This document shows, one piece after another, positions 10,180-22,565 of a stretch of DNA of 64,000 bases. The notes below the pieces were generated by a model that did no database searches, was not told the DNA's origin, and saw nothing but the letters and a program-made list of their open reading frames with translations. Origin of the DNA: Wolfiporia cocos (taxonomy: Eukaryota > Basidiomycota > Agaricomycetes > Polyporales > Phaeolaceae); contig JACCLO010000008.1 in the NCBI GenBank assembly GCA_029448655.1, forward strand, positions 2,170,001 to 2,234,000, given 5' to 3'. Both the position numbers and the translations under genes were made by a program. Within the stretch, counting starts at the first letter, position 1, and every line of letters starts with the position of its first letter.

Positions 10180-11449
10180 ATGGTGCAGGAAACAGTAAAG
10201 AACAACGATCAAGATGGCTCCTTCAAGCGCAAGGTATCGAGTTTTCGTGATTTCATCCAGAAAGGCGGGCGATTTGAGCCAGAGAAAGGCAAGCGCACAC
10301 ATATCTGGTATATTACGTTGTCGAGTAATCTAATAAAACGGAATCAATGAAGGCCGATATCTTCTTTATGTCTCATATGCATGCCGTACGCAGTCGTTTC
10401 ATCGTTTCAGTGATTTGACGCTCAACGAAGGGTAGCATGGGCGACGCGAACGCTGATTATGCGTCATCTCAAAGGCCTTGAAGACATCATCGGTATTAAT
10501 TCTGAATATTTGTCGACACGTACCTACTAAGCCCTCTCGTGTAGATGTCAGCATCGTCTCCCCACGGATGGGAGAAAATGGCTGGCCTTTTGCCACTGTG
10601 GACCCATTTCCCAAAGCAACGGCTGATCCACTCTACAATTCATCTCATGTCAAGGAGCTGTACTTCCGTGCGGATCCGGATTATGGCGGACGTTTCTCCG
10701 TACCGGTACTGTGGGATAAAAAGACGCACACTATCGTGAACAATGAGAGCTCCGAAATCATTCGGATCTTGAACAGTGCCTTCAATGAATTCTTGCCCGC
10801 AGAGAAAGCTGCGCTTGATTTTTACCCCGAGAAGCTCCGGCAGGAGATTGACGAGATCAATGATTGGGTGTACGACACCGTCAACAGTATGTATCTCTTA
10901 CAGATCTTGATGATGCGTTGCCAGTGACCGTGGATGATCCTATAGATGGAGTCTACAGGGCTGGTTTCGCGACAACGCAGCAAGCGTATGAAGCCGCCGT
11001 GCTGCCCTTGTTCGCATCGCTAGACCGGCTGGAGAAAATACTCACCGGCAAAGACTTCCTCGTCGGCGACCAACTCACCGAAGCGGATGTACGCTTGTTT
11101 GTTACACTCGTATGCAGCGTATATCTCGCCTACTATATTCTGCATAATAATCAATCGAACAGATCCGCTTTGATCCGGTGTACCATGGCATCTTCAAGTG
11201 CAACATACGTTCCATCCGTGGAGATTATCCCGCGCTGAATTTATGGATGCGCAAATTGTACTGGACGCACCCTTCCTTCAATGAGACGTGCGACTTCGAT
11301 CATATCAAGGAGAGCTATTATTGGTCGCGCCCGTCGGTATGTGGCTGTAAAAGAATGGCTTGTGAAATCAGAGATGACGGTGTCCGTCATAGATGAATCC
11401 CCATAGAATTGTCCCTGTCGGCCCCATTCCTCATATCCTGCCTCTCTGA
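10180..11449 (+). CDS. Glutathionyl-hydroquinone reductase (Xi-class GST, Ecm4/PcpF type)
   Basis: This enzyme family removes glutathione from S-glutathionyl-(hydro)quinones, a role relevant to aromatic and lignin-derived compounds in wood fungi. Joined exons give GSFKRKVSSFRDFI, FEPEKG|RYLLYVSYAC|PWATRTLI, then DIID|VSIVSPRMGENGWPF. The CPWA motif carries the catalytic cysteine of this class. Further family blocks are YFRADPDYGGRFSVPVLWD, NNESSEIIRI, GFATTQQAYE, DFLVGDQLTEADVRLFVTL, IRFDPVYHGIFKCN and the C-terminus PHRIVPVGPIPHILPL. The first intron (10289-10352) appears to use a GC donor (GGCAAGC). The second is 10386-10435. An in-frame ATG at 10132 is possible, but it would sit almost at the predicted transcription start, so 10180 is preferred. 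Confidence 0.9.
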
Positions 11450-12099
11450 AGGCAAATTCACTTCTGCGACAGAATACGTGCTGTGTTGCTGCTCCTGACA
11501 GCTCACTACAACCGCATTGATGGATTGATTTGGGCCTTTACGGATTCGCTTGGTGGCGTGGCCCTGGTCGTCGGAGTTGGAGTTTTGTCGGATTGCTGTC
11601 CTCCCCCAGTTTGTGTGCATGTATAGGATACGATGTTCAACTACAACAATTCGCATGGTCAATTGGTACATAATATGGCGCAATTCTGTGTGAGGTGGCG
11701 CAAGATCAGATATTTGAATAATAGCAACACATGACCATCAAGCCGGCTGATCAGTGGATTCGATCCGCTCAAGAGAGCACCGTCAGCAACCATTCGATTG
11801 TGATGCAAGAGCGCGGGGATTATTAGAGCGGAACTGTTATATATCAACATGATTATTGCTACAAGACTGAGGATACATTCCATCCGGCGGATCTTCTTAA
11901 GATGCATCAGCCTATGGTGTGAATTATTCACCAGGTCCGTCATCAAAGACATATCAATATGAAGTTGGAAACCGTAGCGAAAAGACCAGCCAGTGACCAA
12001 GAGTCGATACCAAGAGCCCAGCTGCAGTGCCAGCATCGAGATGGGATGTGCTAAGCCAAAGCGCACTTGACGTGAAGGGGTGACCAGTACCAGAGCCTA
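11450..12099. other. Convergent intergenic region
   Basis: It lies between the 3' ends of two convergent genes. A 135-codon minus-strand frame (11659-12066) has no signal peptide, domain or splice support and is most likely chance. Nothing else is seen. Confidence 0.5.
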
Positions 12100-13448
12100 C
12101 TAAGTGAGAAAGAGCACGCCAAGAATGACCGTTGTCGCAGCGAGCATGTTTTTCAACGCGGGCGTCACGCTCGATCGGCTACCAAAATTGACACTTCTTG
12201 CGGCACCCGTACCCGTCGGACTTGAGCTTGCCTGGATACTTGGGCGGCTGATTGTGGGAATCTAGGCGAGGAAATTGTCAGTGATCGAGGCATCACGAAA
12301 TTATCGAACGGATGGCGCAGCCCATAAGGGTAATCGCTCCTACTCGAGAACAGGAAAAGATAGCTTCCACGCACTGGCGTTGCTGACATCATTGTAGAGT
12401 TTGTCACAGGTGTCAAAGTCGGCGGAGCCGTAGCATTTGCGCCCGAGGTTGCGTTGGTGGAGGAGATGCTCCTTACGAGCAATCCATTGCCAATGGTGGA
12501 GACCGTCGTGCACAAAGACGTAGGTGGCACTGGATGTGCGGACGGAGTTGTGAGTTGGCCTTGTTTGAATGTGGAAGTCCCGTAGATACCCATCGGCTAG
12601 TTGTAAAAGTGCCATGAGATGGGTTGTGATGCGAGCGCCAATGTCTTGATCGTAAACATACCTCGCCATCGTCGCCCATACAGCGCTCGAAGACACCAGC
12701 GGAGTAGCTCCCTGGCATATTCCATTCACACCCCATCTTGTCGTAGATATGTTGACAGTACGTCGTCGCATCAGGGCCCGGCTTGCATGCACGGAAGCAA
12801 AACTCCGTGTCTGACATGAAGTTCTAAGCTCGATGAGTCAACATAGTCCGGGTCTAAGTCAACGTCAGTGAAGTTCCTATGTCGCACCGTCCATTCATGA
12901 AGCTGCTGGAGCTGTCCAAAAGCATTCGAGAACACAAGTCCCCCAATAGGATTCCCGTTGCCGTCCGCGCCATGTGGATCTAGTTCCCCGCCTGAGTCCC
13001 CTGCTGGAACGTTTACCCTCGTCATGTCGCCAACTCCAGTGACTTGAATGTAGTCTGGTGTTTGCACAAATTGTACCCCAGTTATGCTGCCATCGGGGAT
13101 GAGACGCGTTCCGTAGCCGTCCTTCAGACACCAAGATACTTCAACGCGCTCAGTGTCCCCAATTGTTGCATTCGATCCAGAATACGGAGGCGCAAAGAGG
13201 CAGAAGTCATCTACCGAGTTTACTGGGAGCAAGGGTAAACGGGTGATTGATGATACTAGCCCATCGCGCTCACAATATGCATTCTGACATAGCGAGTCTT
13301 GACTAGACTGTGTGCCGCATTGATTAGTGCCATACTGGCCCGTTTGGCTGTGGTCTGGCGCGTTCGATGGCAGATACGTCGCGGAGTACGTCTGAGCGTT
13401 TATGCCTGCGATCAGCGCCACGGCAGCGACCAGCTGATACGAGAGCAT
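12100..13448 (-). CDS. Secreted GPI-anchored glycoprotein, macrofage activating glycoprotein (MAGP)-like
   Basis: The start at 13448 gives a signal peptide (MLSYQLVAAVALIAGINA). A cysteine-rich ectodomain follows, with blocks TYSATYLPS, GTNQCGTQSSQDSLCQNAY|LNSVDDFCLFAPP, VSWCLKDGYGTRLIPDG, FVQTPDYIQVTGVGD, ELDPHGADGNGNPIGGLVFS and, after an intron, NFMSDTEFCFRACKPGPDA, YCQHIYDKMGCEWNMPG and MGIYGTSTFKQGQ. This order and spacing match the basidiomycete MAGP-like family. The C-terminal exon is serine/threonine-rich and ends in a hydrophobic tail (MLAATTVILGVLFLT), consistent with GPI attachment. The stop is at 12100-12102. Surface location is inferred and biochemical function is unknown. The gene is divergent from the membrane protein at 13663, with a 214-bp shared promoter. 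Confidence 0.85.
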
Positions 13449-13662
13449 GGCTTTAGTATGTATCAGAGATATTATGCAAAGCCGGAGTAGAGTATAAAAG
13501 AGTGCGCAGCACTCCGTTAGCTGATGAGCCGTTGTGGCTGAGCGCCGAGGTGGTGGTGGTTTGAGTTGAACCAAGACACTTTCCAAATTGGGATTGAGCG
13601 GTCTATATGCGAAGATCTCGCCACAAGACTCTCAGGCTCTTTGTCGCACCCATCCATTCACG
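13449..13662. promoter_or_regulatory. Short bidirectional promoter region
   Basis: A 214-bp spacer separates two divergent cell-surface genes. A GTATAAAAG element at about 13491-13499 is in plus orientation and points towards the gene at 13663. Confidence 0.4.
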
Positions 13663-14473
13663 ATGGCCTCCTCGACGCCGAGCTTCACGCCCTCAGCGGC
13701 GGCGGGCACGACCTCAACCTCCGTCAACGGCAACAACAACAACAGCTCAACCGGATTCTTCTCCGCGAACGGCACCCCGGCGCTCATCCTCGCGTTCCTC
13801 GCAATCGGCCTCTTCGTCGGGGGAATGCTTGCCATGTTCGGCCTGCGCAGGCGCATGGTCAACTACGGGCCCAGACGCTGGTTTGCGAGCGAGCCTCCCG
13901 CAGAGGCGCTATCTGCAGGTTGGGCCATTGACCTGCAGGATGCTATCGGACCGAGCAGAGCGTCTGGCAGGAAGAAGAAGGACGTCGGCAAGCCGCCGCT
14001 ACTATGGGATATGTGTGCTGCGGATAATTCAGATAGAATGTCGTGGAAGGATATTACTGTGGGTCTTCACCGGTTTAATTAATCTCGAACAAATGCTTAG
14101 AAGCACATGTCCTCCTTGATAATGGCAATAGCCGATCTCTGCCAGATGCATACCGCAGGACGATGCTGAGAACCAATCGCAATGCGTAAACAACACTCCA
14201 TTGACCCACCCCCCAGAAAGCCGTCTCTTTCACAACATCCCCCTAGATCCATTCGGTCTCCTCCACCGCAGCCCGGCTGTGCCAGATGCACCACCTCCAA
14301 CCGCTGTCCCCCCTCCGCCTAGAGCCTTGCAAGTTGCCGTTGTCATTGCTATGCCCACACCTCCCCATTCCGACGCAGTCGCACTCGACTATACGCTAGC
14401 GGTTGCTGAGTTGCCGTGGCGGGGGGACTACGCTCTTGTCGAGCCAAAATCCTCACCAACAACGGACAAGTAG
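13663..14473 (+). CDS. Single-pass membrane protein, paralogue A of an unnamed three-member family
   Basis: The short N-terminal segment is rich in Ser, Thr and Asn and is followed by one transmembrane helix (PALILAFLAIGLFVGGMLAMF). Next comes a basic stop-transfer RRR and a cytosolic region containing PPLLWDM and WKDIT. An intron in phase 0 (GTGGGT...GCAATAG, about 14051-14121) joins WKDIT to PISARCIPQ. A proline-rich linker and the C-terminal motif LQVAVVIAMPTPP follow, then YTLAVAELPW before the stop at 14471-14473. The genes at 49092 and 54890 share this architecture, intron site and motif. No domain is recognised. The topology (small exterior, larger cytosolic tail with a conserved end) would suit an adaptor or anchor, which is speculation. 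An upstream in-frame ATG exists but gives no better N-terminus. Confidence 0.72.
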
Positions 14474-15663
14474 ATTTCGCGTTCAGGCGTGCCACGCTCG
14501 CGCAGACGCAGTATTTTGAGCGCTATGACCTTGACGCCCTCTCCCGCTTTCCGCTCTCGAATGTTTATGGATACCTGTAGCATACCTGTAATTGTTACTT
14601 CACTGCTTGGTACATACACTCACGGACGGACTTCTGTGTTCAGGATTACAGACGTGACATTGTCCATCGCAGTATGCGGTAGGACAATATGTGTGTACGC
14701 GGCGAATCAGCTTACACCGAAACCCCTCGTGCTTGATGCAGCGTGAATGACGACCGATGTGATATGACGTGTCCATGCCATTTGTGTTGTTTTCTAACGC
14801 GCACGATAAAGCACTAGTCTTCTCCGGGGAGTACTTTTTGGTAGCAACGTCGAGTGACCTATCTCCAGCTGATGGAAGTGGGCCACTGATGACAGTATTC
14901 AGGTCACAAGTCAAAATTATTGAGATTCAATTTCGTTCAGGACCTAGACAAGCAGCTGAAGGACAGAGTCCGATGCAGCATCAAGATGTTCCTTCTCCAC
15001 TCCAATACTTGTTAGTAGCTGTTACATGGATACATCATCTTTGTTGGCGCCGCGCTGAGTACGCAACGCGTGAATCTCTGGCTCCGTCATATATCGCTCA
15101 AGACGTTCAAACTTATTCGAAAGCGTCGCATAGCAGCATAGTACTGTTACCAATAGTGAGCAAGTGGCAGTGGCAGCTCGTGCTTTGACACTGAATAAGT
15201 AACTAGTCAGCGTATACATCCTTTAAGCTTTGTAAGAATCACAGCACTGGTACTGGCTACATGCAAAACGAGCTTTCGGCGGCGTGCCGAGCTCTGTCCG
15301 GAGATTAGAGTCGTTATCCCGCATACGGGCGCCTACCGGGACGAAGTGCTCCGCAGAGCGTCAAAGTGGTTCTCTCATCCACCATCCAAAGCCAAAGCGA
15401 ACCAACAAAACTTCGGCTTGGACATTCGGTCCTCAGTTGCTCAAGCACACAGACTTGTCAAAGAATAGAACCTGGGCTGTCGAGGCTTTCTATACGCGAT
15501 TGATTCTCATTTGCGGTCAGTCAAGGCTTGGAGAGCAACTAAATCAACCACTCCACATAGCCGTGTTATAATGCTGAACACTCTTCTTCATTCAATCAAG
15601 GTCACTCACTTCTGAAGCTGCGCACTCACATCAGACTCAAAGACACCAACATCACTCTCGAGA
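14474..15663. other. Intergenic stretch without recognised features
   Basis: About 1.2 kb between two plus-strand genes. The reading frame 14769-15188 has no recognisable domain or splice support. Nothing else is seen. Confidence 0.5.
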
Positions 15664-17037
15664 ATGGACGTTGGAACTGAATCTTGTGCACCAGCGTCGT
15701 CTTCGCGAATAGCATCAGTTCTAGATCACCTCTCCTTAATTGCAGCGCCTATGATCAAGCAAAGCGATCTGCCGTTCCGTCTTCTAGTTCGTCGCTACAA
15801 CGCTAGTCTGGTCTACACGCAGATGTTACTTCCCCACAAGCTGCTAAGTGATCAAGATTATCTTGAGTTCCACTTACGGGGACTGGGGGAGCCTTGCAAT
15901 GATAGACCTGTCGTGGTGCAACTGTGTGGCAATGATCCGGACATTGTTGTCCAGGCTGGACGCAAAGTGCAGGGACACTGCGACGCGATTGGTGAGTCCT
16001 GGCACGAGCTTCACGTTCGGCGATGCCTGCAAATCTTGTCATTTCCACAAGCTAACCTCAGACGGCGAAGCTGAGTAGATCTCAATCTCGGCTGTCCTCA
16101 AGAAGCCGCCCGGGACGCACATATCGGTGCATATTTACTGGGACAGAAAGACTGGCCCCTCGTCGAGGACATTGGTCGGTGATCTGGATTTCTCACTCAG
16201 CGAGTCCCGACCTGACATATGATCAGTCTCTGCGATGTCGCATTCTCTTACGGTCCCTGTGTCCGCGAAAATCCGTCTGTGTCAGCCGGCGCCCGCCACC
16301 TTCGAATTTGCACAACGCCTCGAACACGCAGGTGCCTCGTGGATCACCCTCCACGCACGCCACGTCTCCGCGCGCCGGCGCCGCCAGGGTTTAGCCGACT
16401 TAGAACAGATCAAGAGGCTAAAGTCTCACCTGTCGATCCCAGTGGTGAGCAACGGTAACGTGCGGACATGGGAGGACGTGGAGGCCAATCGTGCGTTCAC
16501 GGGTGCAGATGGTATCATGGTCGGCGAGAGCATTCTCGAAAATCCTTGGTGAGCTCAAGAACGTTATGGAGCATTGATTGCCAGTGGATCCTGATCTCGT
16601 GTCTGCAAAAAGCCTCTTCGCGAACGCTGTCCCTGATCCCGTTGGCATATCTCTCGAGTATCTAGATCTCTGCCGACAACATCCGGGGACAGCCACCATT
16701 CAGACAGTGCAGACACATATAAGGCATTTTGTCGACCATCGGTGGTTCGTTCCGATTCGCTTCTATATGCTTATCTCCGGTCTTTGATTTTCTCAATTGC
16801 AAACACAACAGCGGCCGGAGAACGTGGTTCAAGAAGTTCCGAGCTGCGTTGAACCTATGTCAAAAACTCGATGATATCGAGGTGCTTTTATACAAAGTGC
16901 AGATGTGGCGGGGCCTGTCATCTCCCCCTAATGGTCATGACAAAGCAACTGAGTCGGAGGACGGCGCGGAGGAGGACGTAGAGGCGCACAGTGATACCGT
17001 TGAAGATGTCTTCGCCGCATTGTCTCTGCTGGACTAG
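15664..17037 (+). CDS. tRNA-dihydrouridine synthase, Dus4 (20a/20b) type
   Basis: This is an FMN-dependent reductase that converts uridine to dihydrouridine in the tRNA D-loop. The first exon carries LIAAPMIKQSDLPFRLLVRRY and VVVQLCGNDPD. After an intron the frame reads CDAI|DLNLGCPQEAARDAHIGAYLL, where the cysteine of NLGCPQ is the catalytic acid of the family. A second intron joins VEDI to VSAMSHSLTVPVSAKIRLC. Then come ITLHARHVSARRRRQGLADL, IPVVSNGNVRTWEDVE, ADGIMVGESILENP|CLFANAVPDPVG and a C-terminal helical region after one more intron (GRRTWFKKFRAALN). Stop at 17035-17037. The catalytic domain and the Dus C-terminal region are both present, and the acidic tail is short. Confidence 0.9.
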
Positions 17038-20000
17038 GGCGGAAAATACCAAAGCGCTATCTCCGGATCCTCGCGATATGCGGATTCGCCAGCGTGCGTC
17101 GGGCATTTCGTTACAAGTGGTCGCGAAAACGAAGAGCATAGACACTCTCGGAGCCTGTAGTGCAGTGCGATGCAAAGCGGTGATACATTGAATGTCTTGG
17201 GAAACCAAGTAGAACGTTTATCGGAGCCGTGAGTTATTGTTTATGTAGCTATATGCGCATAGCCAGACCCAGGTGAATATTCGGCTGCCTCATCTCGACT
17301 AGAAGCTCATGTGTTTCTGGCCTATTGTGCCAGGAAGTTTCAAGATTTCCATGGTATACGTGCGACGCATGTACCGTGGGTTATATGCATAATGGCATCA
17401 AACAGTGGAGCGTGGTCGCGATCGTAATATGATAATCTTAATCTTTGCCACAGCAGACCAAGATCCGTATTCGAAAGTGTGGATCACGCTAGTGCTGCTG
17501 TGGGAGCTCACGGTGGAATGTGGTCAGACGATGACCTGGACTCAATCTATGTTCACCAGAACCAAAGCGCTGCAAATTTCTGTTGGAATTCGTTTATAAC
17601 AGTGAGCTGCTTCTGACACTCGGAATCTGTTGCTTGAACCAATCTCATCCTCCCATGTGGCGCCTCCCGCACACACGGCCTGTCACGCTCGCTTACGCTC
17701 AGCGCCCGACATCCTACCATATCGCCGCCTCCTACTGGCGTTACCCTGACTCAGCTGCGGCGAGATAGCTATGTCGGCGATTCGCACCGCCGAGCGCGCT
17801 TTCTGCGCGTCTTACTGGACCATCCCCTCTTCTCCCGTAGCGCCAGTCTCTCGATTACTTGTGTTGAATGACTATCGTACTATCCGATACCCCTCCGCTG
17901 CCGCATTGGTTGCTCTCCGCGCGGAAGAGGGGCTAGTGGACAAATTTCTCATATACTGCCTCCGTGGTGAATGTGTCAACTGAATTGGTATGTGCGGCCT
18001 TCGCACAGGAAGCCTCGCTGACATTCATTTCTGAAGTCTGATAGGTGAGGCTGAGCCGTTTCCGCGGTCCGTCCGCTCTGATGCCCTGAGATATCCCAGA
18101 CAGTGGCAACAGGGCTGTATCTGATGGGTTCTGTTTCTACGGTCGAGCAGCTTCGCATCCCTACACGACTCCTTCTGCGCCCGCGCCCGCGCTGCCGCGA
18201 GCGTTCTCAGGTGCCGCGAGCGTTTCTCAGATGCCGAAGGCGTTGGTTCGCAAGTGCTTACTGGTTGATCTTCCATGGCGTTCCTGCAGCGTTCCCACAG
18301 AGATCAGGTGTCTGGCTGGGCCCCTGCTGCTGGAGACTTCTCTAGTCCGTGCCATCTATCATATCTATATCTCCGAGGCTCTTGCTGTGCGTGCGATGAC
18401 GCAACGAGCAACATTAAACCTTACAAGGCTGAATTTGTGATCTTGTGCGCCCTCCTCGACCGCGCCCCACAGCTGAGAGCGTCCTACCCACCTAATCGTT
18501 CACGATCCGACGCGATCCTCAACGTGACTCTTCTGTTGACATCGGGAATCATCGGTTCCATCACGATCAGGAGCGCGTCGCGGGTGATATCAATATAGAT
18601 TCATCTTACACACTATCCATGTGAGTCGCAGAAGTAATCTGTCATGCGCCTTAGCGGTGCAAACTCATTACCCACCATGTCACGATAGAGGGTCATGTCG
18701 CTAGCGCATGATGTTGTTCCTACCATCCACTGGGCATCATATCGTTCCGGACCCCGCGCGACTGGTCGGTCCACGATGCGCACGCGCCCAACGGCACGGT
18801 GCTTCGCCTAACTGTATTCTGATGCCGTTCTCCCGCACATCCTCCTGCTCGAGAAGACCTCGGCTCCTACTAGGCAGAACGGGCCAGTCTTATCGGGACG
18901 GCTGGCTCGTATATCCTTACTGGTGCATGCCCGCAAATTTGTCGTGTGCAGAAGCTGCACTCAGCGTCGAGCCATAATTCGCGGCCTGGCCTCCGAAGTG
19001 GGCTCGTGAGCCGACTTCCGCACTCGTCTCGTGCAGACCAACGTCCGTCCATGCACCTGGGTGGATCGGAGCATGCGTTCCTCCAGAACCCGGAACACGG
19101 CAGCGAGCGCAGACATTACGGAATGTTCTGCACGGCTGACCCCGGTGGTTCGCCCTTGTGGCGGCGTTCTCGGATAGGGAACGGGAGCTCGGGCTGGCAT
19201 TAGGTGCCACAACGCGCGCTACGCGGTATGAGTTACGTTACTGCTTGGCTTGCTTTGATCAGATTGCACGATGCACAGGGTAGCTTTACAGTATAGCCGA
19301 CGTAAATCACCAACTATCTGCCACAGCGTGAACGGTTTGTAAACGCGTGGCAAGGCAGAGTACCCGTGCACGGCGATCTCTAACGCCTCCTAACTCCATT
19401 CCGATTTCACACACCGGAGACTTCCACCGCGCCGTGGTCTCAGCATGCGCTGCTCAATATGTAAAGGCACAGCACCGGCGTCATCTCCGTGTCACAGTTA
19501 CCTCGACAGCTGAGAAGGCGCACCGGACCGGGGAGCAGCGATGCCCTCATCACTCCCCTGTTTCACAAGCATACTAGCGGGGCTGGCCACGTTCTTCTCT
19601 CGGTACTGCACGTCCATTGAATTTGCCCTCCGATCCTCCTGGGCGTAGCGGCCTAACCGAGCGCTCGTCGTGCCGGGCCGCGTCCTCCCCGCGCGCCACG
19701 TGCCCTGCCACTGATCTAAAATGATCGGAGGACCGATCTGTGGGCCCAGGTCTGATCGGAAACGGATCTCCCGGCTGGGTCAGCCGTATCTCGGGACCGA
19801 CCTTCCGAGCATGTAGCACGTGACTATCGGCTCGGACGCATCTGGGCCGGCTGTGGCGGCGCTCGCGAAGGCGGATCGGGCTGCGCGCGTGTGCAGGCTC
19901 CTGCACTGCAGGCAGGCGGCGCAGCGCACGCAGGGAATGGTGCTTTATTGATACATCAAGCGTTCCGGCACGCTCGTCGCTACGCAGATACACGTAACTG

Positions 20001-20094
20001 GCAGGGACACAACCTCGGGTGATTGCACGGCGATTCCCTGCGCCTTCGCCGAATCCGAAGACAATCAGCTCGTCGTGCGGCTCGCCGCGGCGCA
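17038..20094. other. 3-kb stretch without recognised genes
   Basis: Both strands contain only short frames of arginine-, serine- and proline-rich low-information sequence. No transposase, reverse transcriptase, integrase or long terminal repeat motif is seen. A two-unit 20-bp repeat lies at 18191-18230. The long minus-strand frame that crosses 19574-20094 is read-through past the real stop of the dehydrogenase at 20095. Confidence 0.5.
18191..18230. repeat. Imperfect 20-bp tandem duplication
   Basis: Two adjacent TGCCGCGAGCG..TCTCAG units differ by single-base indels. Non-coding. Confidence 0.55.
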
Positions 20095-22565
20095 CTACCG
20101 CCCCATCCAGCCCTGCCGGCAGCGCAGTCAGCAATGCGGCCCGCACAGCGCCGGACGCGTCGCAGGGCTCAGCGATCCGCGCACTCACCCCATCGACGAC
20201 GAGCAGCTCCCCGCAGATGTACTGGCTGGCCTTGCTCGCCAGGAAGACGACCGGGCCGGCAAAGTCGCGGGGCTCGCCCCACCGCCCCGCAGGGATGCGC
20301 TCCGAGATCTGGCGCAGGCGCACAGGGTCCTGCAGGAGCCTCTCGTTCCTGTGCAGGGGAGTCAGCACCCGCCACAGGCCGAACCGCGCCAGTGGCATCA
20401 AGGGTCGTGGAAGCGTGCGAGGAGCGGACGCGCTAGCCGCACATGGCAGCCATCTCCGCACCACCAGAGGTGAGACTACACGCGATCGTGAGGAGCGGAC
20501 AGGTCCCCGTGGTGCCACGCACGGAGTATCAAGTTCTAGCAGGCTGCGCAGCGCGAAGGCGCAAATGCGAAGGCGCAAATCCGCCACCGGGCCTGGTGCC
20601 GTACCAGTCAGGCAGGTAATACTCACATGTCTGTGGCGATGTAGCCGGGGCAAATCCCGTTCACTTGGACGTTGTCCTTGCTCCACTCGTTACTGAGCGC
20701 CTTGGTGAGCTGGCCGAGCGCGCCTTTCGCTGCCGCATATGCCGGGACTGTAAGGCCGCCCTAGAATGGAGCGGAGGCGTCATGTTATTATGTGATGCGG
20801 AGGAGCTGCATCACGCTGCATACTTGGAACGTCAGGAGAGAGCAGAAGTTGATGATCTTGCCTCGCCGACGGGGGACCATGTGCTGGCCCGCAGCCTGTG
20901 ACAGCAGCCAGACGGACTTCAGGTTGACATTAATAACCTACAAATCAATTATCGCTTAGCATCAGCACCCGGGAGGCGCAATATGAGCAAGGCAGCCGAT
21001 AATTCAGAGCGACAGCCCCGAAGCAGGAAGCGTCATGTCTGCATGGAACGACGCAGGAACATAGGACCCCGACGTCCAAATCGCAGTACGCGCATGGCAC
21101 GCATCCTGAGAGTCTCGAATGGCAGAGAGAGATAGAACAGAACACACGGCCACCCTGAATTAACGTCCCTGCCAGCACCGCCGACGATAGCACACCCAGA
21201 GCAGGGATGCTTTGGGCCGTCGACGATCGCCATACCGGCCTAGCGAGGGAACTGACACAGCGCGGTGACGTCAGGTTAGCTTCCAAGGGAGCTGCGCGCC
21301 GGCGCGGTACGGCAGCCGAGACGCGGACGAGGCACGGCCAGGCGCGAAGCCGCGAACGCGAACGCGGCGAACGGCGCAGGAACGCGGCCGGCGGACGCGC
21401 GAAATGCACCGCGCGCGATTGGGCTGCCGCGACGCACGCGCTGACGCAGTGGCGCTGCGCCCTGCGATCTGCGATCACGAAGACGCGGGCGGACTGCGGC
21501 GAGCCGGTGACGCGCCTGCGCTGGGCGCAGCTGGATAGGGGCCGGCATTGTGCGCGGACGTTAGGGCGAGAGGGCGCTCGGCGGGCGTGCTGGGCAGTGT
21601 GCCCGGTGGACGTAAAAGCAGAGTCATTAGGGCGTGCACGGTGAAGGCGTGGAGAGCTGATATTAGCGCATCGAGATACGCGTCGCGGCCAGCCAGCGGG
21701 GTCCGCAATGTCCGATTCGAGCGAGGGACTAGGGCAATTTTTATGGGATACATGAGTGACACGCGGACGCTCACATGTCCCTCCGCCTTCCCATCAGCCC
21801 CACCGTGAGCAAATGCCCAGCGCGACGGCGCGGCTTCGGTGCACGAGGAGGCGTTCGCGCCGTGCACCGGTGCGCGCCAGGAGAAATGCGAGCCTAAGAT
21901 AATGCATTCAATTTAGATGATGCAGGCGGGCCACGCATCATCCACGGGCAACCATCGGCTGTTGGTCAGATGGAGCACGATCCGGAGGATAAGGCTCGCA
22001 CAAACAGCTGCAACGCAAAGAAGCGGCCGCACGTCACAGCAACCCAAAACTTTGTGCGCAAGTCCAATCGGATCCGAGGCGGACGCAGAGCCAAGTGCAA
22101 ATGAAAGAACGCGCGAAGTAGGAGAAAGGGGAATGTAGACGCACGTCGTCCCAATCGCCCTCCGGGAACTGTACAGCCGGGGATCTCCGCTGAATGCCCG
22201 CGCAGTTAACCAGGACGTGGATCTCCCCGCCCATCGCGTCGAGCGCTTGAGGAAAGATCGACTTGACGGCTTCGAGGTCGGAGAGGTCGCATTCTACGAC
22301 CTTGACGGTGCGCCCTAGTGTGGCGATCGCGTCCCGGGTGGAGTTGTTGGTCGTGCCCGGGCGCTGAACGAGGCAGATGTTGGCACCGGCTTCTGCCAGC
22401 GCGATAGCACAGGCGGCACCGATACCTGAGAGTGATAGCGTATTACAATTTGCGCGACGTCGGGCACGCCACTATGGACGCACCGCGTGTGGCGCCTGTG
22501 ATGAGAGCATTATGGCCGGCGAGAGAGAATAAATCAAGCGAGGGCAGCTGTGGCGTAGGATCCAT
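20095..22565 (-). CDS. Short-chain dehydrogenase, KduD-like (2-deoxy-D-gluconate 3-dehydrogenase type)
   Basis: A classical SDR with an NAD(P) Rossmann fold. The start at 22565 reads into [31 protein letters not shown], giving the TGxxxGIG cofactor motif across an intron. Then come [31 protein letters not shown] and FPEGDWDD. Intron 20938-22144 (1,207 nt) joins WDD to [12 protein letters not shown]. The catalytic serine lies in FCSLLTF and the YxxxK pair in [13 protein letters not shown]. Next are [13 protein letters not shown], another intron of about 280 nt, [39 protein letters not shown] and VVDG|GWMGR with the stop at 20095-20097. The ending and the RIPAGRWG block match KduD-type enzymes, which act on keto-gluconates from pectin or uronic acids. 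The actual substrate is inferred. It is divergent from a polyol dehydrogenase. Confidence 0.88.
20553..20580. repeat. 14-bp perfect tandem duplication inside an intron
   Basis: GCGAAGGCGCAAAT is present twice in a row, within the ~280-nt third intron of the dehydrogenase. Confidence 0.6.
20938..22144 (-). other. Unusually long intron (1,207 nt) of the KduD-like gene
   Basis: The donor GTGCGT (22144-22139) and acceptor TTTGTAG (ending 20938) are consensus-like, and the flanking exons join in frame as WDD|VINVN. All other introns checked here are mostly 45-110 nt. The interior is partly very GC-rich (about 21290-21550) and has no recognised gene or terminal repeats. Confidence 0.75.

Noticed and set aside
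11659..12066. 135-codon minus-strand frame resembling a membrane protein
   Set aside because: Starts just after the stop of the MAGP-like gene in its 3' region. No family features or consistent start context.
17405..19577. Possible retrotransposon remnant in the 3-kb gap
   Set aside because: No reverse transcriptase, integrase, RNase H or long terminal repeat was found on either strand.
19574..20686. 370-codon minus-strand reading frame
   Set aside because: It overlaps SDR exons but reads through introns and past the true stop at 20095. Splicing gives the complete SDR ending VVDG|GWMGR.
20019..20696. 225-codon plus-strand frame
   Set aside because: Antisense to the SDR exons. Arginine/serine-rich composition comes from GC-rich coding sequence on the other strand.
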